Shown piece after piece: positions 8,918-16,815 of a stretch of DNA of 64,000 nt. The stretch spans positions 14,325 through 78,324 of the forward strand of contig NZ_DGLD01000015.1 of assembly GCF_002387245.1 (NCBI RefSeq). The letters are read 5' to 3'. The notes beneath the pieces were generated by a model that searched no databases, had not been told where the DNA came from, and was given only the letters and a program-made list of their open reading frames with translations. The stretch's first letter is position 1; the number at the start of each line of letters is the position of its first letter. The translations under genes and the position numbers were made by a program. The stretch is from Brevundimonas sp. UBA4553 (GTDB lineage: Bacteria > Pseudomonadota > Alphaproteobacteria > Caulobacterales > Caulobacteraceae).

Positions 8918-8931
8918 ATTACAATTGTAAT
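8918..8931. promoter_or_regulatory. BlaI/MecI-type operator (second copy)
   Basis: ATTACAATTGTAAT is a perfect 14-base palindrome with the TACA-NN-TGTA core known for BlaI/MecI repressors. It lies 34 bases before the start codon of the membrane-protein gene and just behind the M56 protease gene. It differs only in the central bases from the copy in front of the BlaI gene (10181-10194), which strongly suggests that the same repressor binds both. Confidence 0.75.
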
Positions 8932-8943
8932 ATAGTCAAGGGG

Positions 8944-9804
8944 TCATGCCTCAGGCGGAGACAGGCGCAGGTTCAGGATCTTGGGACGAGGGTCGTCGCT
9001 CGCTTCGACCGTGGCAGGCTGCAACGCCCACGCTGTCGCTGCGACCCCTAGGGCCAGACCAAGAACGACGGCGACGGCGACGGGCGTTGGGGAGTGGCGA
9101 TTCAGGCGGAAGCTGGCGATCCGCGTCTCCAGCGTCCCGGAAGCGTCGCCCCAGCCGCACCCCAGCGGCGTCGCTCTTGTCTGGCCGGCCTTCAACAGGG
9201 CCTCGGCGTAGACTCGGCGGCGCCCCGGCCGCACCGCCAGCACCTGGGCGTCGCAGGCCAACTCCTGATCAAAGCGAAACCGGCTCACCGCGATATGCGC
9301 CCATGGGTTGCACCAGAACAGACATTGAAGCAGGGCGACCACCGCATTGACCCTCAAATCTCCACGCTCGAGATGGGCATGTTCATGCGCGCGGATCAGG
9401 GCCCTTTCCTCGGGGCTCCAGCGGATGTCGCTGTCGGCGGGCATGACCAGGCGCGGGACGATGACCCCGGTCACGGCAGGTCCCGCCAAGCCTTGGCGCG
9501 CAAGAGCGGCGAACCTCATCTGGTGCGCCATCATCAGTCCGGCGAAGGCGATCGCGCCGGCGCCCCAGACGGCGACGATCAACTGGCCAGGGATGAGCGA
9601 CAGGGTGCTGGACGCCACGACCGAGCCGACGGCCATGCGCGGCAGGCAGACTGCGGCCAGGGTCAGCGGCACGACGCCCCACAGTCCGTAAGCGGCGCGA
9701 GGGCCGAAGACCCGGCGCGCCGGCGTGCGGAGCGCCAGGACGATCGTCGCGGCCAGAGCCAGGGCCGCGTTCAATTCCAGAAGCAGGTCCGGAGCGTCAC
9801 TCAT
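8944..9804 (-). CDS. M56-family membrane metalloprotease (BlaR1/MecR1-like, no sensor domain)
   Basis: A 286-residue protein with hydrophobic segments near residues 8-27, 40-58 and 72-92, then the zinc-protease domain with HEHAH at residues 140-144 and the distal ELACDAQVL segment carrying the third zinc ligand region. A last hydrophobic segment follows near the C-terminus (VAVAVVLGLALGVAATAWAL). BlaR1 and MecR1 are about 585 residues and end in a penicillin-binding sensor domain; here that domain is absent, so another signal must be sensed. Its start overlaps the BlaI gene end by 8 bases. By analogy it would cleave, or trigger cleavage of, the BlaI repressor. Confidence 0.88.
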   Translation of the reverse strand: MSDAPDLLLELNAALALAATIVLALRTPARRVFGPRAAYGLWGVVPLTLAAVCLPRMAVGSVVASSTLSLIPGQLIVAVWGAGAIAFAGLMMAHQMRFAALARQGLAGPAVTGVIVPRLVMPADSDIRWSPEERALIRAHEHAHLERGDLRVNAVVALLQCLFWCNPWAHIAVSRFRFDQELACDAQVLAVRPGRRRVYAEALLKAGQTRATPLGCGWGDASGTLETRIASFRLNRHSPTPVAVAVVLGLALGVAATAWALQPATVEASDDPRPKILNLRLSPPEA

Positions 9805-10162
9805 CGTCCAACCCGGCGATGATCGCCTTCAGCCGCGCCCGGTCGTCGGCGGACAGGCTGCGGTTCTGCGCGAACTGCGCCACAAGGGGTGCGATCTGAC
9901 CCCCGAACAGCCGATCCAGCAGGTTCTCGCTCTCGGCCAGTGCGAATGCCTCCTTTTCCAGGGCCGCGTGATAGCGATGCCGCCCCGCGGATCTTTCAGA
10001 ACGGATCGCCCCCTTTTTCAGCAGACGATTGATCAGGGTTTTGACCGTGGCCTCGCCCCAATCGGACTGGCCGCGAACTGCGGCGATCAGCTCTTCAGCG
10101 GACTGGGGCTCGCGACGCCACAGGGCGTCCATGACCTTGAACTCGGCCTCGGTGATGTTCAT
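9797..10162 (-). CDS. blaI: BlaI/MecI/CopY-family transcriptional repressor
   Basis: A 121-residue winged-helix repressor. The N-terminal segment ITEAEFKVMDALWRREPQSAEELIAAV, followed by WGEATVKTLINRLLKKGAIRSERSAGRHRYHAAL, is the standard BlaI/MecI DNA-binding domain; the helical C-terminus (LLDRLFGGQIAPLVAQFAQNRSLSADDRARLKAII) is the dimerisation part. The start is ATG 10162, behind AGGAGG. The perfect palindrome ATTACATATGTAAT at 10181-10194 should serve as its own operator. It is translationally coupled to the M56 protease. No beta-lactamase gene is nearby; the likely target is the membrane-protein/lipoprotein pair behind the second palindrome. Confidence 0.92.
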   Translation of the reverse strand: MNITEAEFKVMDALWRREPQSAEELIAAVRGQSDWGEATVKTLINRLLKKGAIRSERSAGRHRYHAALEKEAFALAESENLLDRLFGGQIAPLVAQFAQNRSLSADDRARLKAIIAGLDDE

Positions 10163-10180
10163 CAGCGCCTCCTAGGCAAG

Positions 10181-10194
10181 ATTACATATGTAAT
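10181..10194. promoter_or_regulatory. BlaI/MecI-type operator (autoregulatory copy)
   Basis: ATTACATATGTAAT is a perfect 14-base palindrome with the TACA-NN-TGTA core of BlaI/MecI operators, 18 bases upstream of the repressor start codon. Its position would block transcription of the repressor/protease pair. Confidence 0.78.
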
Positions 10195-10449
10195 GCCTGC
10201 CTTTGGCAAGGCGCTCCAGCGCTCGCAGTCCCGATGCGTCGCCGCCTGGACCGGACGACGCATTACCAGTTCATCGGGGAGCTTTCGGCGACGAGATCAT
10301 GTCGGCGCAAAACGTGGTCTTCCGCGCGCTATCGCAATGTCCGCTGGTGACGCGGAGCCGCCCGTTCGGTCCGCCCGCATTGAATCGCTCGACATGGGCC
10401 CTCCGGCGGCGCTGACGGCGCTGGACCTCCTGCCCTAGGCCCAGCGCGA
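10195..10449. other. Region without a recognisable gene upstream of the transporter remnant
   Basis: No reading frame here shows family motifs. It lies between the BlaI promoter and the SLC13 remnant. The frame of the remnant is interrupted by a TAG at 10436-10438, and the residues before it (GPPAALTALDLLP) do not look like a transporter. It may be the eroded front of that transporter gene. Confidence 0.4.
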
Positions 10450-10672
10450 GGTCCGGCTGGGCGGGGTCCGCAAGCGGTTCATGCCGGGCGTGGTGCTGAT
10501 CGCCGCCTTGATCCCGGTCTCGGATGCGATCCAGACGACAGGCGGATCGGACCTGGTCGCCGGCCTTCTGAGGACTGTCTTCGGCGGGATGCCCGGTATC
10601 CTTGCGGTCGGCGGGGTCATGCTCGCGTCGATGGCGGTGACGCCCTTCCTCTATCCAAACATCTCAAAACCC
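10450..10672 (+). pseudogene. SLC13/DASS-type anion transporter fragment
   Basis: The frame reads VRLGGVRKRFMPGVVLIAAL, then IPVSDAIQTTGGSDLVAGLL and GILAVGGVMLASMAVTPFLYPN. This matches the internal repeat of SLC13/divalent-anion transporters, where a LxGLIPVGxALxTTGGADLIA segment is followed by a helix and the conserved TPFLNNAAT loop. About 65 residues are recognisable; the rest of a roughly 500-residue transporter is missing and the match ends at the critical loop. A stop codon in frame at 10436 closes the upstream side. It is a gene remnant, not a working transporter. Confidence 0.65.
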
Positions 10673-11016
10673 CGCCGCACAACGCCGGGGGCTTTCTGCT
10701 GGCCGGGATGCAACACGCACAGAACATGCGTCTGGCTCGATCGGATGGAACTTAAGTCGGAAGAGAGGTCGGTTCTTGCCCTTCCGACCTCGTCTGACGA
10801 CGTGCCAGCGACGATTGATGTTCACAACGTCAGCCTGATCGACGCCTTATAGGGTGAAGCTGGCTTGGCGCATCTGAGTTCAGGCCCCGTCTGGGGAGGG
10901 GCGCCGCAGGCCGGGCCCGCAGAGCAAAATCCCGTGCGACCCGAGCACTTATCCTTGAAGAACGTTGTCCATCGAATTCCTGATGTTGTAGGGTGAGCCC
11001 ACTGGGAGGGTCCCCT
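10673..11016. other. 344-base region without a recognisable gene
   Basis: The sequence after the transporter remnant holds a short GC-rich hairpin around 10672-10690 (CCCCG...CGGGG followed by CTTT), which could be a weak terminator. No frame shows a recognisable protein. The promoter of the outer-membrane protein gene must lie in the last 100 bases, but no clear -35/-10 pair can be supported. Confidence 0.4.
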
Positions 11017-11805
11017 ATGAACTGCGCGGGTTGGGTGATTTCTGCGGCGGTCCTGTGTCTCGGGGCTTCCTCGGCGGCAGCTCAGGCGCTTTCTGACCGC
11101 GACTGGACGGTCACAGTCAGTCCCTACGTCTGGGCCAAGACCATGCAGGGCAGGGTGCAGGGGGCGGGCTTGTCGACGCCGGTCCATGTGCCGTTTTCCG
11201 AAGCCTTCGAAAAGGTGGAGGGCGTCTTCATGGGGGAGGTCGCGGTCGATGGCCCGCGATGGGGCGCCTATGTCGACTATCAGGGAACCGACAGCCGCGA
11301 CGAGCGGATCGCCTTGGGCTTGCCGATCGAGGCCGACATTCGGCTGCGGAGCCTCACCGGCGCGGTCTATTATGTGGCGCATGAGGAAGAGTTGGGCGGC
11401 CGGACCGTTCATGGCGCGCCGCGTCTGCTTCGCATTCGTCCTCTGGCGGGAGCCCGATGGTCCCGAACACGCGCTGATCTGGCCGTGCCGGGCCTGATCG
11501 AAGTTGGCAAGCAGGCCGAATGGACCGATGTCATCGTGGGGTTGCGCACCGACGCTGACCTGAACGATCGTTGGAAGCTCACGGGACATCTGGACGTCGG
11601 CGGTTTTGATCCGGGGGAGCGGTTCAGCCTGAATGCGCAGGCTACTCTCGGCTATCGCACGACGGTGCTGACACGCCCGGTGCTGCTGCGCGTCGGTTAT
11701 GCGGTGTTGTTTCAAGAGTATGAGCAAGGCGATTTCACCGGCGACCGCTTCGTCTGGAACATGACGGGACACGGGCCGATGGCAGGGTTTTCGATCACGT
11801 TCTGA
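11017..11805 (+). CDS. Outer-membrane beta-barrel protein of unknown function
   Basis: A 262-residue protein. The ATG at 11017 is chosen for its GGGAGGG ribosome site and the signal peptide that follows (MNCAGWVISAAVLCLGASSAAAQ). The mature sequence alternates polar and hydrophobic residues in strand-like blocks (WTVTVSPYVWAKTMQGRV, RWGAYVDYQGT, ADIRLRSLTGAVYYVA, WKLTGHLDVGGF) and ends in an aromatic residue (GFSITF), as integral outer-membrane barrels do. No named family is recognisable. It is 16 bases upstream of a choloylglycine-hydrolase-type enzyme gene and probably forms an operon with it. Confidence 0.78.
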   Translation: MNCAGWVISAAVLCLGASSAAAQALSDRDWTVTVSPYVWAKTMQGRVQGAGLSTPVHVPFSEAFEKVEGVFMGEVAVDGPRWGAYVDYQGTDSRDERIALGLPIEADIRLRSLTGAVYYVAHEEELGGRTVHGAPRLLRIRPLAGARWSRTRADLAVPGLIEVGKQAEWTDVIVGLRTDADLNDRWKLTGHLDVGGFDPGERFSLNAQATLGYRTTVLTRPVLLRVGYAVLFQEYEQGDFTGDRFVWNMTGHGPMAGFSITF

Positions 11806-11821
11806 AAGTGGAGGTCAGGTC

Positions 11822-12892
11822 ATGATGAAGACGCGCGGCGTAAGGGCTATGGTTGCGGCGGCGGCCTTGATGGCGCCGATGGCGGGCGCGGGGGTGGCCG
11901 ACGCCTGCACACGGTTTGTCTACCACGGGGCGGGCGACACGGTGATCACCGCCCGGTCAATGGACTGGCGCAGCGAGATCACCAGCAATCTCTGGATATT
12001 CCCGCGCGGCATGCAGAGGACCGGCGAGACCGGTCCCAACACCGTCCGCTGGACGGCGAAATACGGCAGCGTCGTCACCTCGGGGTACGATGTGTCCACG
12101 ACCGACGGGGTCAATGAGGCGGGACTGATGGCCAATCTGCTGTGGCTGGTGGAGTCCGAGTATCCGGCCTTCGATCCGTCAAAGCCCAGCCTGTCGATTG
12201 CGGCCTGGGCGCAGTACGCCCTCGACAATTTCGGAACGGTCGCCGAGGCGGTGGCGGCGTTGGAGAAGGAGCCGTTCACCATCGTCACCGACAACGTGCC
12301 CGGCGAGAACCGCCTGACGACGGTCCACCTGTCGTTGTCCGATGCCACAGGCGACAGCGCTATCTTCGAGTACATCGACGGCCAGTTGAAGATCCATCAT
12401 GGCCGTCAATATCAGGTGATGACCAACTCTCCGACCTATGACGAGCAACTGGCTCTGAATGCCTACTGGAAGCAGATCGGAGGCACGGTTATGCTGCCCG
12501 GGACCAACCGCGCCGCCGATCGGTTCGCCCGGGCTTCTTTTTACGTCAACGCCATTCCGAAGTTCGAGGAGCCGAACATCGCCGTGGCCAGCGTATTCAG
12601 CGTTCTGCGTAATACATCGGTGCCTTTCGGCATTTCGACCGAATCCGAGCCGAATCTGTCTTCCACGCGCTGGCGGACAGTCTTTGATCACGCTCGCAAG
12701 CTCTACTTCTTTGAGTCGGTGCTGACCCCGAATACCTTCTGGGTCGATCTGAAGAAGGTCGACTTCTCGCCGGAGACCGGCAAGGTCCGGAAGCTGGACC
12801 TGGGGCAGGATCAGATCCACACCTTTTCGGGCGACGCCACGGCCGAGTTCGTCGAAAGCCGTCCCTTCACCTTCCTGGGGCTGCAACTCTAG
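11822..12892 (+). CDS. Exported choloylglycine hydrolase-family (linear amide C-N) hydrolase
   Basis: A 356-residue Ntn-hydrolase. A signal peptide (about residues 1-28) ends immediately before the catalytic cysteine in ADACTRF, so signal cleavage would expose Cys29 as the N-terminal nucleophile. Other family residues are visible: ARSMDW with the active-site Arg/Asp, DGVNEAGLMANLLWL, the Asn in VMTNSPTYDEQL, and the late Arg in STRWRTVFDHA. The family includes bile-salt hydrolase, penicillin V acylase and acyl-homoserine-lactone acylases. The substrate here is unknown. GGAGG lies 7 bases before the start. It is transcribed with the barrel protein just upstream. Confidence 0.88.
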   Translation: MMKTRGVRAMVAAAALMAPMAGAGVADACTRFVYHGAGDTVITARSMDWRSEITSNLWIFPRGMQRTGETGPNTVRWTAKYGSVVTSGYDVSTTDGVNEAGLMANLLWLVESEYPAFDPSKPSLSIAAWAQYALDNFGTVAEAVAALEKEPFTIVTDNVPGENRLTTVHLSLSDATGDSAIFEYIDGQLKIHHGRQYQVMTNSPTYDEQLALNAYWKQIGGTVMLPGTNRAADRFARASFYVNAIPKFEEPNIAVASVFSVLRNTSVPFGISTESEPNLSSTRWRTVFDHARKLYFFESVLTPNTFWVDLKKVDFSPETGKVRKLDLGQDQIHTFSGDATAEFVESRPFTFLGLQL

Positions 12893-12949
12893 GGGCGTAA
12901 GGCGGCGTTCGCGCGCACTGCGGGACGCCGCCGTCACCGGCCCAGACGG

Positions 12950-13729
12950 CTATGCTCGCCAAGGTTCCGAGGCGAACCGTAGCGCAGCCGGCAACGAGGC
13001 GTAGGGCGCAGAGCCGTGATCCTCGCTGTCCAGCACCTCCAGTCGGACCCCGCCCTTGCCCAGCAAGCCGCGGGCATTGCTGATCATACGGCGCGCCAGA
13101 TGGGTTTGATCAAGACCCGGCGTTTCTTCCTGGCCGCCGACGACGACGAACAGGTCGTCCGCGTCGTCAGATGATCTCTCCGGCTGCGCCGCGACGACCG
13201 ATGGGTTGGACCAGATCGAGGGACTGACGGCGACGTAACGTGCGAAGGGGGCTGCAAGCGCGCGCGCCTCCAGAACGAACTGGCCGGACATGGAATGCCC
13301 AACCAGGGTCAACCGGGTCGTGTCTGCGCCTTCGACCTCGATCAAGCCAAGGAGGTGGGCCGACAGACGCTGCAGCAGAGATTGCCCTCCTGTCAGTCCG
13401 TCCGGACGTTCAGGCTCTGGCGCGAAACTGAACGACGACTGGCGATGGACGCCGTGATCAAGCGCCAGTCCGACGACCATCATTGGTTCGATCCGAGTCT
13501 TCGTCGACCGCCGTGCGAGACGTTGAGCCATTTCGGCGGCGGCGGTGAAATAGGCTTCGCCCTCCAGAATAATCAGCGTCGGCCAGCCCTTTGGCGGTCG
13601 TGCCGCTTGGGGTCTGTTGATCCAGACCGTGAGGCCGGGCGCCATCGTGCCAGGGGCAAGGCGCAACTGGACGCACCCGCCCGTCAGGGGAGGAAAGGCG
13701 GCGTCGAAAGCAGAACCTGATATGCTCAT
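12950..13729 (-). CDS. IroE/Fes-like siderophore esterase (alpha/beta hydrolase)
   Basis: A 259-residue alpha/beta hydrolase of the esterase-D-like group (PF00756) that includes IroE and Fes. The nucleophile elbow is LVGHSMSGQFVLEA; the acid lies near VVGGQEETPG and the catalytic His in LDSEDHGSAPYASLPAAL, a spacing typical of IroE. No signal peptide is seen. Such enzymes cut the trilactone or Ser-ester bonds of enterobactin-type siderophores so that iron is released. It is divergent from the FecCD permease/ATPase pair and in the same island as an enterobactin-type synthesis operon, which supports the siderophore-esterase role. Other esterase substrates cannot be excluded. Confidence 0.8.
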   Translation of the reverse strand: MSISGSAFDAAFPPLTGGCVQLRLAPGTMAPGLTVWINRPQAARPPKGWPTLIILEGEAYFTAAAEMAQRLARRSTKTRIEPMMVVGLALDHGVHRQSSFSFAPEPERPDGLTGGQSLLQRLSAHLLGLIEVEGADTTRLTLVGHSMSGQFVLEARALAAPFARYVAVSPSIWSNPSVVAAQPERSSDDADDLFVVVGGQEETPGLDQTHLARRMISNARGLLGKGGVRLEVLDSEDHGSAPYASLPAALRFASEPWRA

Positions 13730-13797
13730 CGTGATACCCTAGCCGATTAAGAGGGCAGGGTGTATTGCGACGCATTCGCTGAGTGGAGGTCGTCATA

Positions 13798-14856
13798 TTG
13801 GCGAATGCTGAATCCGCGGCGCCGAATGCGGTGGTCGCCTATTCCCAGAATGTCAGAGCGCGTTTCTTGGTGCTTGGTCTGTTGGCGATGGGCGCGGCCG
13901 CCGCACTGCTGCTGGATGTAGTGACGGGCCCCTCTTCGCTTTCGGCCGCGGCGGTGGTGAAGGGGATTTTCGATCCGACATCGCTCAGCACAGCGCAACA
14001 GGCCATCGTCTGGCAGGTGCGTCTGCCTTACGCCCTGATGGCGGCTCTGGTCGGGGCGGCTCTCGCCTTGGCCGGTGCTGAGATGCAGACAGTGTTGAAC
14101 AACCCGCTGGCCAGCCCCTTTACCCTGGGCGTCTCATCGGCCGCCTCCTTCGGAGCCTCTCTGGCCATTGTGCTGGGCGTCGGAGCGAGCTTCATCGGGT
14201 CCGACTGGCTGGTGCCGCTGAACGCCTTCGTCTTCGCCTTTGGCTCGGTGCTGGCCCTGCAGGCGTTGGCGCGGATGAAGGGGTCGGGGGTAGAGAACAT
14301 TGTCTTGTTCGGTATTGCCCTGGTCTTCGCCTTCAACGCCCTAACGGCGCTGGTGCAGTTTCTGTCCTCGGCCGAGGCACTGCAGCAACTGGTGTTCTGG
14401 ACGATGGGGTCGCTGTCCCGGGCTACCTGGGGCAATGTCGGGGCGCTGGCTCTGGTAGTGGCGCTGGTCACGCCGTTTTCCCTGTTGTCGTCTCGGGGGC
14501 TGACGGCGCTGCGGCTGGGCGAAGACCGGGCCATGAGCTTTGGCGTGGACGTGAAACGGCTGCGCTTCCTGTCCCTGCTTCGGGTCAGTCTTCTGTCGGC
14601 GACCGCCGTGGCCTTCGTCGGGGCCATCGGCTTCATCGGTCTGGTCGGGCCGCACATCGCACGCCTGCTGGTGGGCGAGGATCACCGCTTCTTCCTGCCG
14701 GCCAGCATACTGTCTGGCGCCATCATCATGTCGCTGGCCTCAGCGGCGTCGAAAGCCATCGTGCCGGGGGTCCTGATGCCGGTCGGCATCGTGACCGCCG
14801 TGATCGGCGTGCCTGTTTTCCTGCTGTTGATCTTCCGCAACGGAGGTCGGGCATGA
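13798..14856 (+). CDS. FecCD-family iron-siderophore ABC transporter permease
   Basis: A 352-residue inner-membrane permease of the FecCD/BtuC family. The start is set at TTG 13798, 7 bases after GGAGGT; a GTG at 13783 in the same frame overlaps that ribosome site and is less likely. About ten hydrophobic segments are visible, with the family signatures LRLPYALMAALVGAALALAG (here VRLPYALMAAL), MQTVLNNPLASPFTLGVSSAA, WTMGSLSRATW, and the ATPase-contact loop with GAIGFIGLVGPHIARLLVGEDHR. Only one permease is encoded, so a homodimer is likely. It overlaps the ATPase gene by 4 bases. No binding-protein gene is adjacent; one is 2 kb away on the other strand. Confidence 0.95.
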   Translation: MANAESAAPNAVVAYSQNVRARFLVLGLLAMGAAAALLLDVVTGPSSLSAAAVVKGIFDPTSLSTAQQAIVWQVRLPYALMAALVGAALALAGAEMQTVLNNPLASPFTLGVSSAASFGASLAIVLGVGASFIGSDWLVPLNAFVFAFGSVLALQALARMKGSGVENIVLFGIALVFAFNALTALVQFLSSAEALQQLVFWTMGSLSRATWGNVGALALVVALVTPFSLLSSRGLTALRLGEDRAMSFGVDVKRLRFLSLLRVSLLSATAVAFVGAIGFIGLVGPHIARLLVGEDHRFFLPASILSGAIIMSLASAASKAIVPGVLMPVGIVTAVIGVPVFLLLIFRNGGRA

Positions 14857-15644
14857 CGGGCCTACGGGTGCAGGAACTGAGCGCTGGCTACGGCGGGCGA
14901 CCGATCGTCGAAGGCCTGACCCTGCCGTCGCTTGATGCTGGCGAAGTGGTGTCGGTCGTTGGTCCCAATGGAGCGGGCAAGAGCACCTTCCTGCGGGCGC
15001 TGGCGGGACTGATCCCGGCCAAGGGGTCGATCCGGCTGGATGATGTTGAACTGACCGGCCTCTCGCTGGCTGATCGGGCCAAGCGCGTCACCTATATGCC
15101 CCAGACCCTGCCGCAGGGCGTGGCCCTGACGGTTCTGGAAACGGTGGTGGCCGCCATTCGGGCCACGCCGCTGGGCGGGGCGGCTTTCACTGACGCCCAG
15201 GCCGTTGAACGGGCCTACCAGGTCTTGCAGCGCATTGGCGCCGAAGCGCTGGCGGGGCAGCGGCTGGATCGTCTCTCGGGCGGGCAGAAGCAGTTGGCGG
15301 GTCTGGCTCAGGCCCTGGCGCGCGAGCCCCGCCTGCTGCTGTTGGACGAACCGACGAGCGCGCTCGACCTCTATTACCAGCTGCGGGTTCTGGAACTGGC
15401 GCGAGAGGCGGCGGTCGAGCGCGGGATGACCGTGATGATCGTCCTGCATGATCTGCAGGCCGCGGCGCGCGTGTCTGATCGGATCGCGGTCATGGCGAAG
15501 GGCCGGCTAGCGGCCTTTGGCGCGCCGGATGAAGCGGTGACGCCTGATATTCTGGCCCAGGTCTATCGCGTCTCGGCGCGTGTCCAGCGCTGCGAACGCG
15601 GCGTGCTTCAGGTCCTGATCGACGACGTCCTGAAGGCAGGCTGA
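14853..15644 (+). CDS. FepC/FhuC-type ABC transporter ATP-binding protein
   Basis: A 263-residue ATPase with Walker A VGPNGAGKST near residue 33, Q-loop MPQTLPQG, signature LSGGQKQLAGLAQALAREP, Walker B LLLLDEPTSALD and the switch His in VLHDLQAAARV. It would power the FecCD permease in importing ferric siderophore into the cytoplasm. Its ATG overlaps the permease stop by 4 bases (ATGA). A strong hairpin 26 bases behind the stop separates it from the convergent YncE-like gene. Confidence 0.95.
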   Translation: MTGLRVQELSAGYGGRPIVEGLTLPSLDAGEVVSVVGPNGAGKSTFLRALAGLIPAKGSIRLDDVELTGLSLADRAKRVTYMPQTLPQGVALTVLETVVAAIRATPLGGAAFTDAQAVERAYQVLQRIGAEALAGQRLDRLSGGQKQLAGLAQALAREPRLLLLDEPTSALDLYYQLRVLELAREAAVERGMTVMIVLHDLQAAARVSDRIAVMAKGRLAAFGAPDEAVTPDILAQVYRVSARVQRCERGVLQVLIDDVLKAG

Positions 15645-15670
15645 TCCTCAAGCTCTCCAAAGACAAAAAA

Positions 15671-15696
15671 GGCCCGGTCGAAGGATCGACCGGGCC
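15671..15696 (-). terminator. Rho-independent terminator for the minus-strand iron operon
   Basis: A perfect 11-base stem (GGCCCGGTCGA / TCGACCGGGCC) with an AGGA loop lies between two convergent genes. On the minus strand it is followed by TTTTTTGTCT, the classic U-run, so it ends the YncE/binding-protein/TBDR transcript. On the plus strand the tail is AGTTTGG, weaker, but it may also slow transcription from the ABC transporter side. Confidence 0.85.
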
Positions 15697-15718
15697 AGTT
15701 TGGGGAGGAACCGTGAAA

Positions 15719-16792
15719 TCAGGGGCGGATCAACGTCACCACGTCGCCGGTCGCGTCCACGGGGACCGGCGTGCCGGCTGGCGCGTTGCGCGGCAGGCCG
15801 CGCGCCTTGTTGGTGACGTAGACGGCGTTGGTGGCGCGATCGATGGCGATGGTCTGGGGCAGGGTGCCGGTCGGCAGGTTGGCCTTCACGGCGTAGGTGT
15901 CGGAGTCCAGAACCGTGACCGTGCCCGCCTGACGGTTGGCGACGTAGATCTGCTTGACCGCGCCGTTGTAGGCGACGCTGAGAGCGCCTTCGCCGGTGGC
16001 GACCTTGTGGATCAGGGCGCCCGTGTCGGCGTTCAGCACCGTCAGTTCGCCCGACTTCTGGTTCGCGACGAACAGTCGGCGACCCTCGGAGTCCACCGCG
16101 ACGTTGATGGCGGATTCGCCGTGCGACGGCCACTTGCCCACCGTCTCGCCGGTCGTCAGATCGATGGCGGCGACTTCATTGCTACCCATGCCGGTGACGT
16201 AGAGGCGGTTGGTCGCCGCATCGAAGGCCGCGCCGGTCAGGCCGCCGACGGGAGTGGCGATGGTGCGCTCGACCGTGTTGGTCGCGCCGTCGATGACCCA
16301 GATCAGGTTGGGGCGCGAGGTGTCGCCGGCGTCGCCGCCGACCACCGTCACATAGGCCTTGTTGCGCTGCTCATCGACGATCACTTCGCGCACGTGGGCG
16401 CTGTCGTCGTCTGCCGACTGTCGGATGGTGGCGACCACGGCGCCGGTCTTCAGATCGATGGCCGAAACCGCGCCGGTGCGGGTGTCGGTGCCATAGAGGA
16501 CCTGGGTGCGGCTGTTGAGGCCAAGGCCATAAAGCGGACGCTCCGACACGTTGATCGGCGTTTCGGCGGCCAGGGTCTGGCCGTCCAGGCGAACGATCTG
16601 GGCCTGGTTGGCGCCGCGCGGTCCGACGGCGGCGACATAGATGTCGTTGTCAGCGGGGTTGAAGACGATTTCATACAGGCCGCCGGGCGCGACCTTGACG
16701 GTCTTCTCGATCGATTGGGCCGACGCGGCGGACGCCGTCGACAGGACGATGAGGCTGGCGGCCAGCAGGGCGCTGTGGCGAAGGGTGATCAT
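15719..16792 (-). CDS. YncE-like seven-bladed beta-propeller, periplasmic (copy 1)
   Basis: A 357-residue protein with a signal peptide (MITLRHSALLAASLIVLSTASAASAQ) and a series of YVTN-type blades: ADNDIYVAAVG, TQVLYGTDT, RNKAYVTVVG, TNRLYVTGMG, GRRLFVANQKSGELTVLN, VKQIYVANRQAGTVTVLD and TNAVYVTNKARG. This is the YncE fold. In E. coli yncE lies beside the TonB-receptor gene yncD and is iron-responsive; the exact role of YncE is unsettled. Here the gene is last in a unit with a siderophore receptor and a binding protein. AAGGAG precedes the ATG. A role in siderophore handling in the periplasm is inferred from context. Confidence 0.88.
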   Translation of the reverse strand: MITLRHSALLAASLIVLSTASAASAQSIEKTVKVAPGGLYEIVFNPADNDIYVAAVGPRGANQAQIVRLDGQTLAAETPINVSERPLYGLGLNSRTQVLYGTDTRTGAVSAIDLKTGAVVATIRQSADDDSAHVREVIVDEQRNKAYVTVVGGDAGDTSRPNLIWVIDGATNTVERTIATPVGGLTGAAFDAATNRLYVTGMGSNEVAAIDLTTGETVGKWPSHGESAINVAVDSEGRRLFVANQKSGELTVLNADTGALIHKVATGEGALSVAYNGAVKQIYVANRQAGTVTVLDSDTYAVKANLPTGTLPQTIAIDRATNAVYVTNKARGLPRNAPAGTPVPVDATGDVVTLIRP

Positions 16793-16815
16793 GGGGCTCT
16801 CCTTGAGATGGGACG

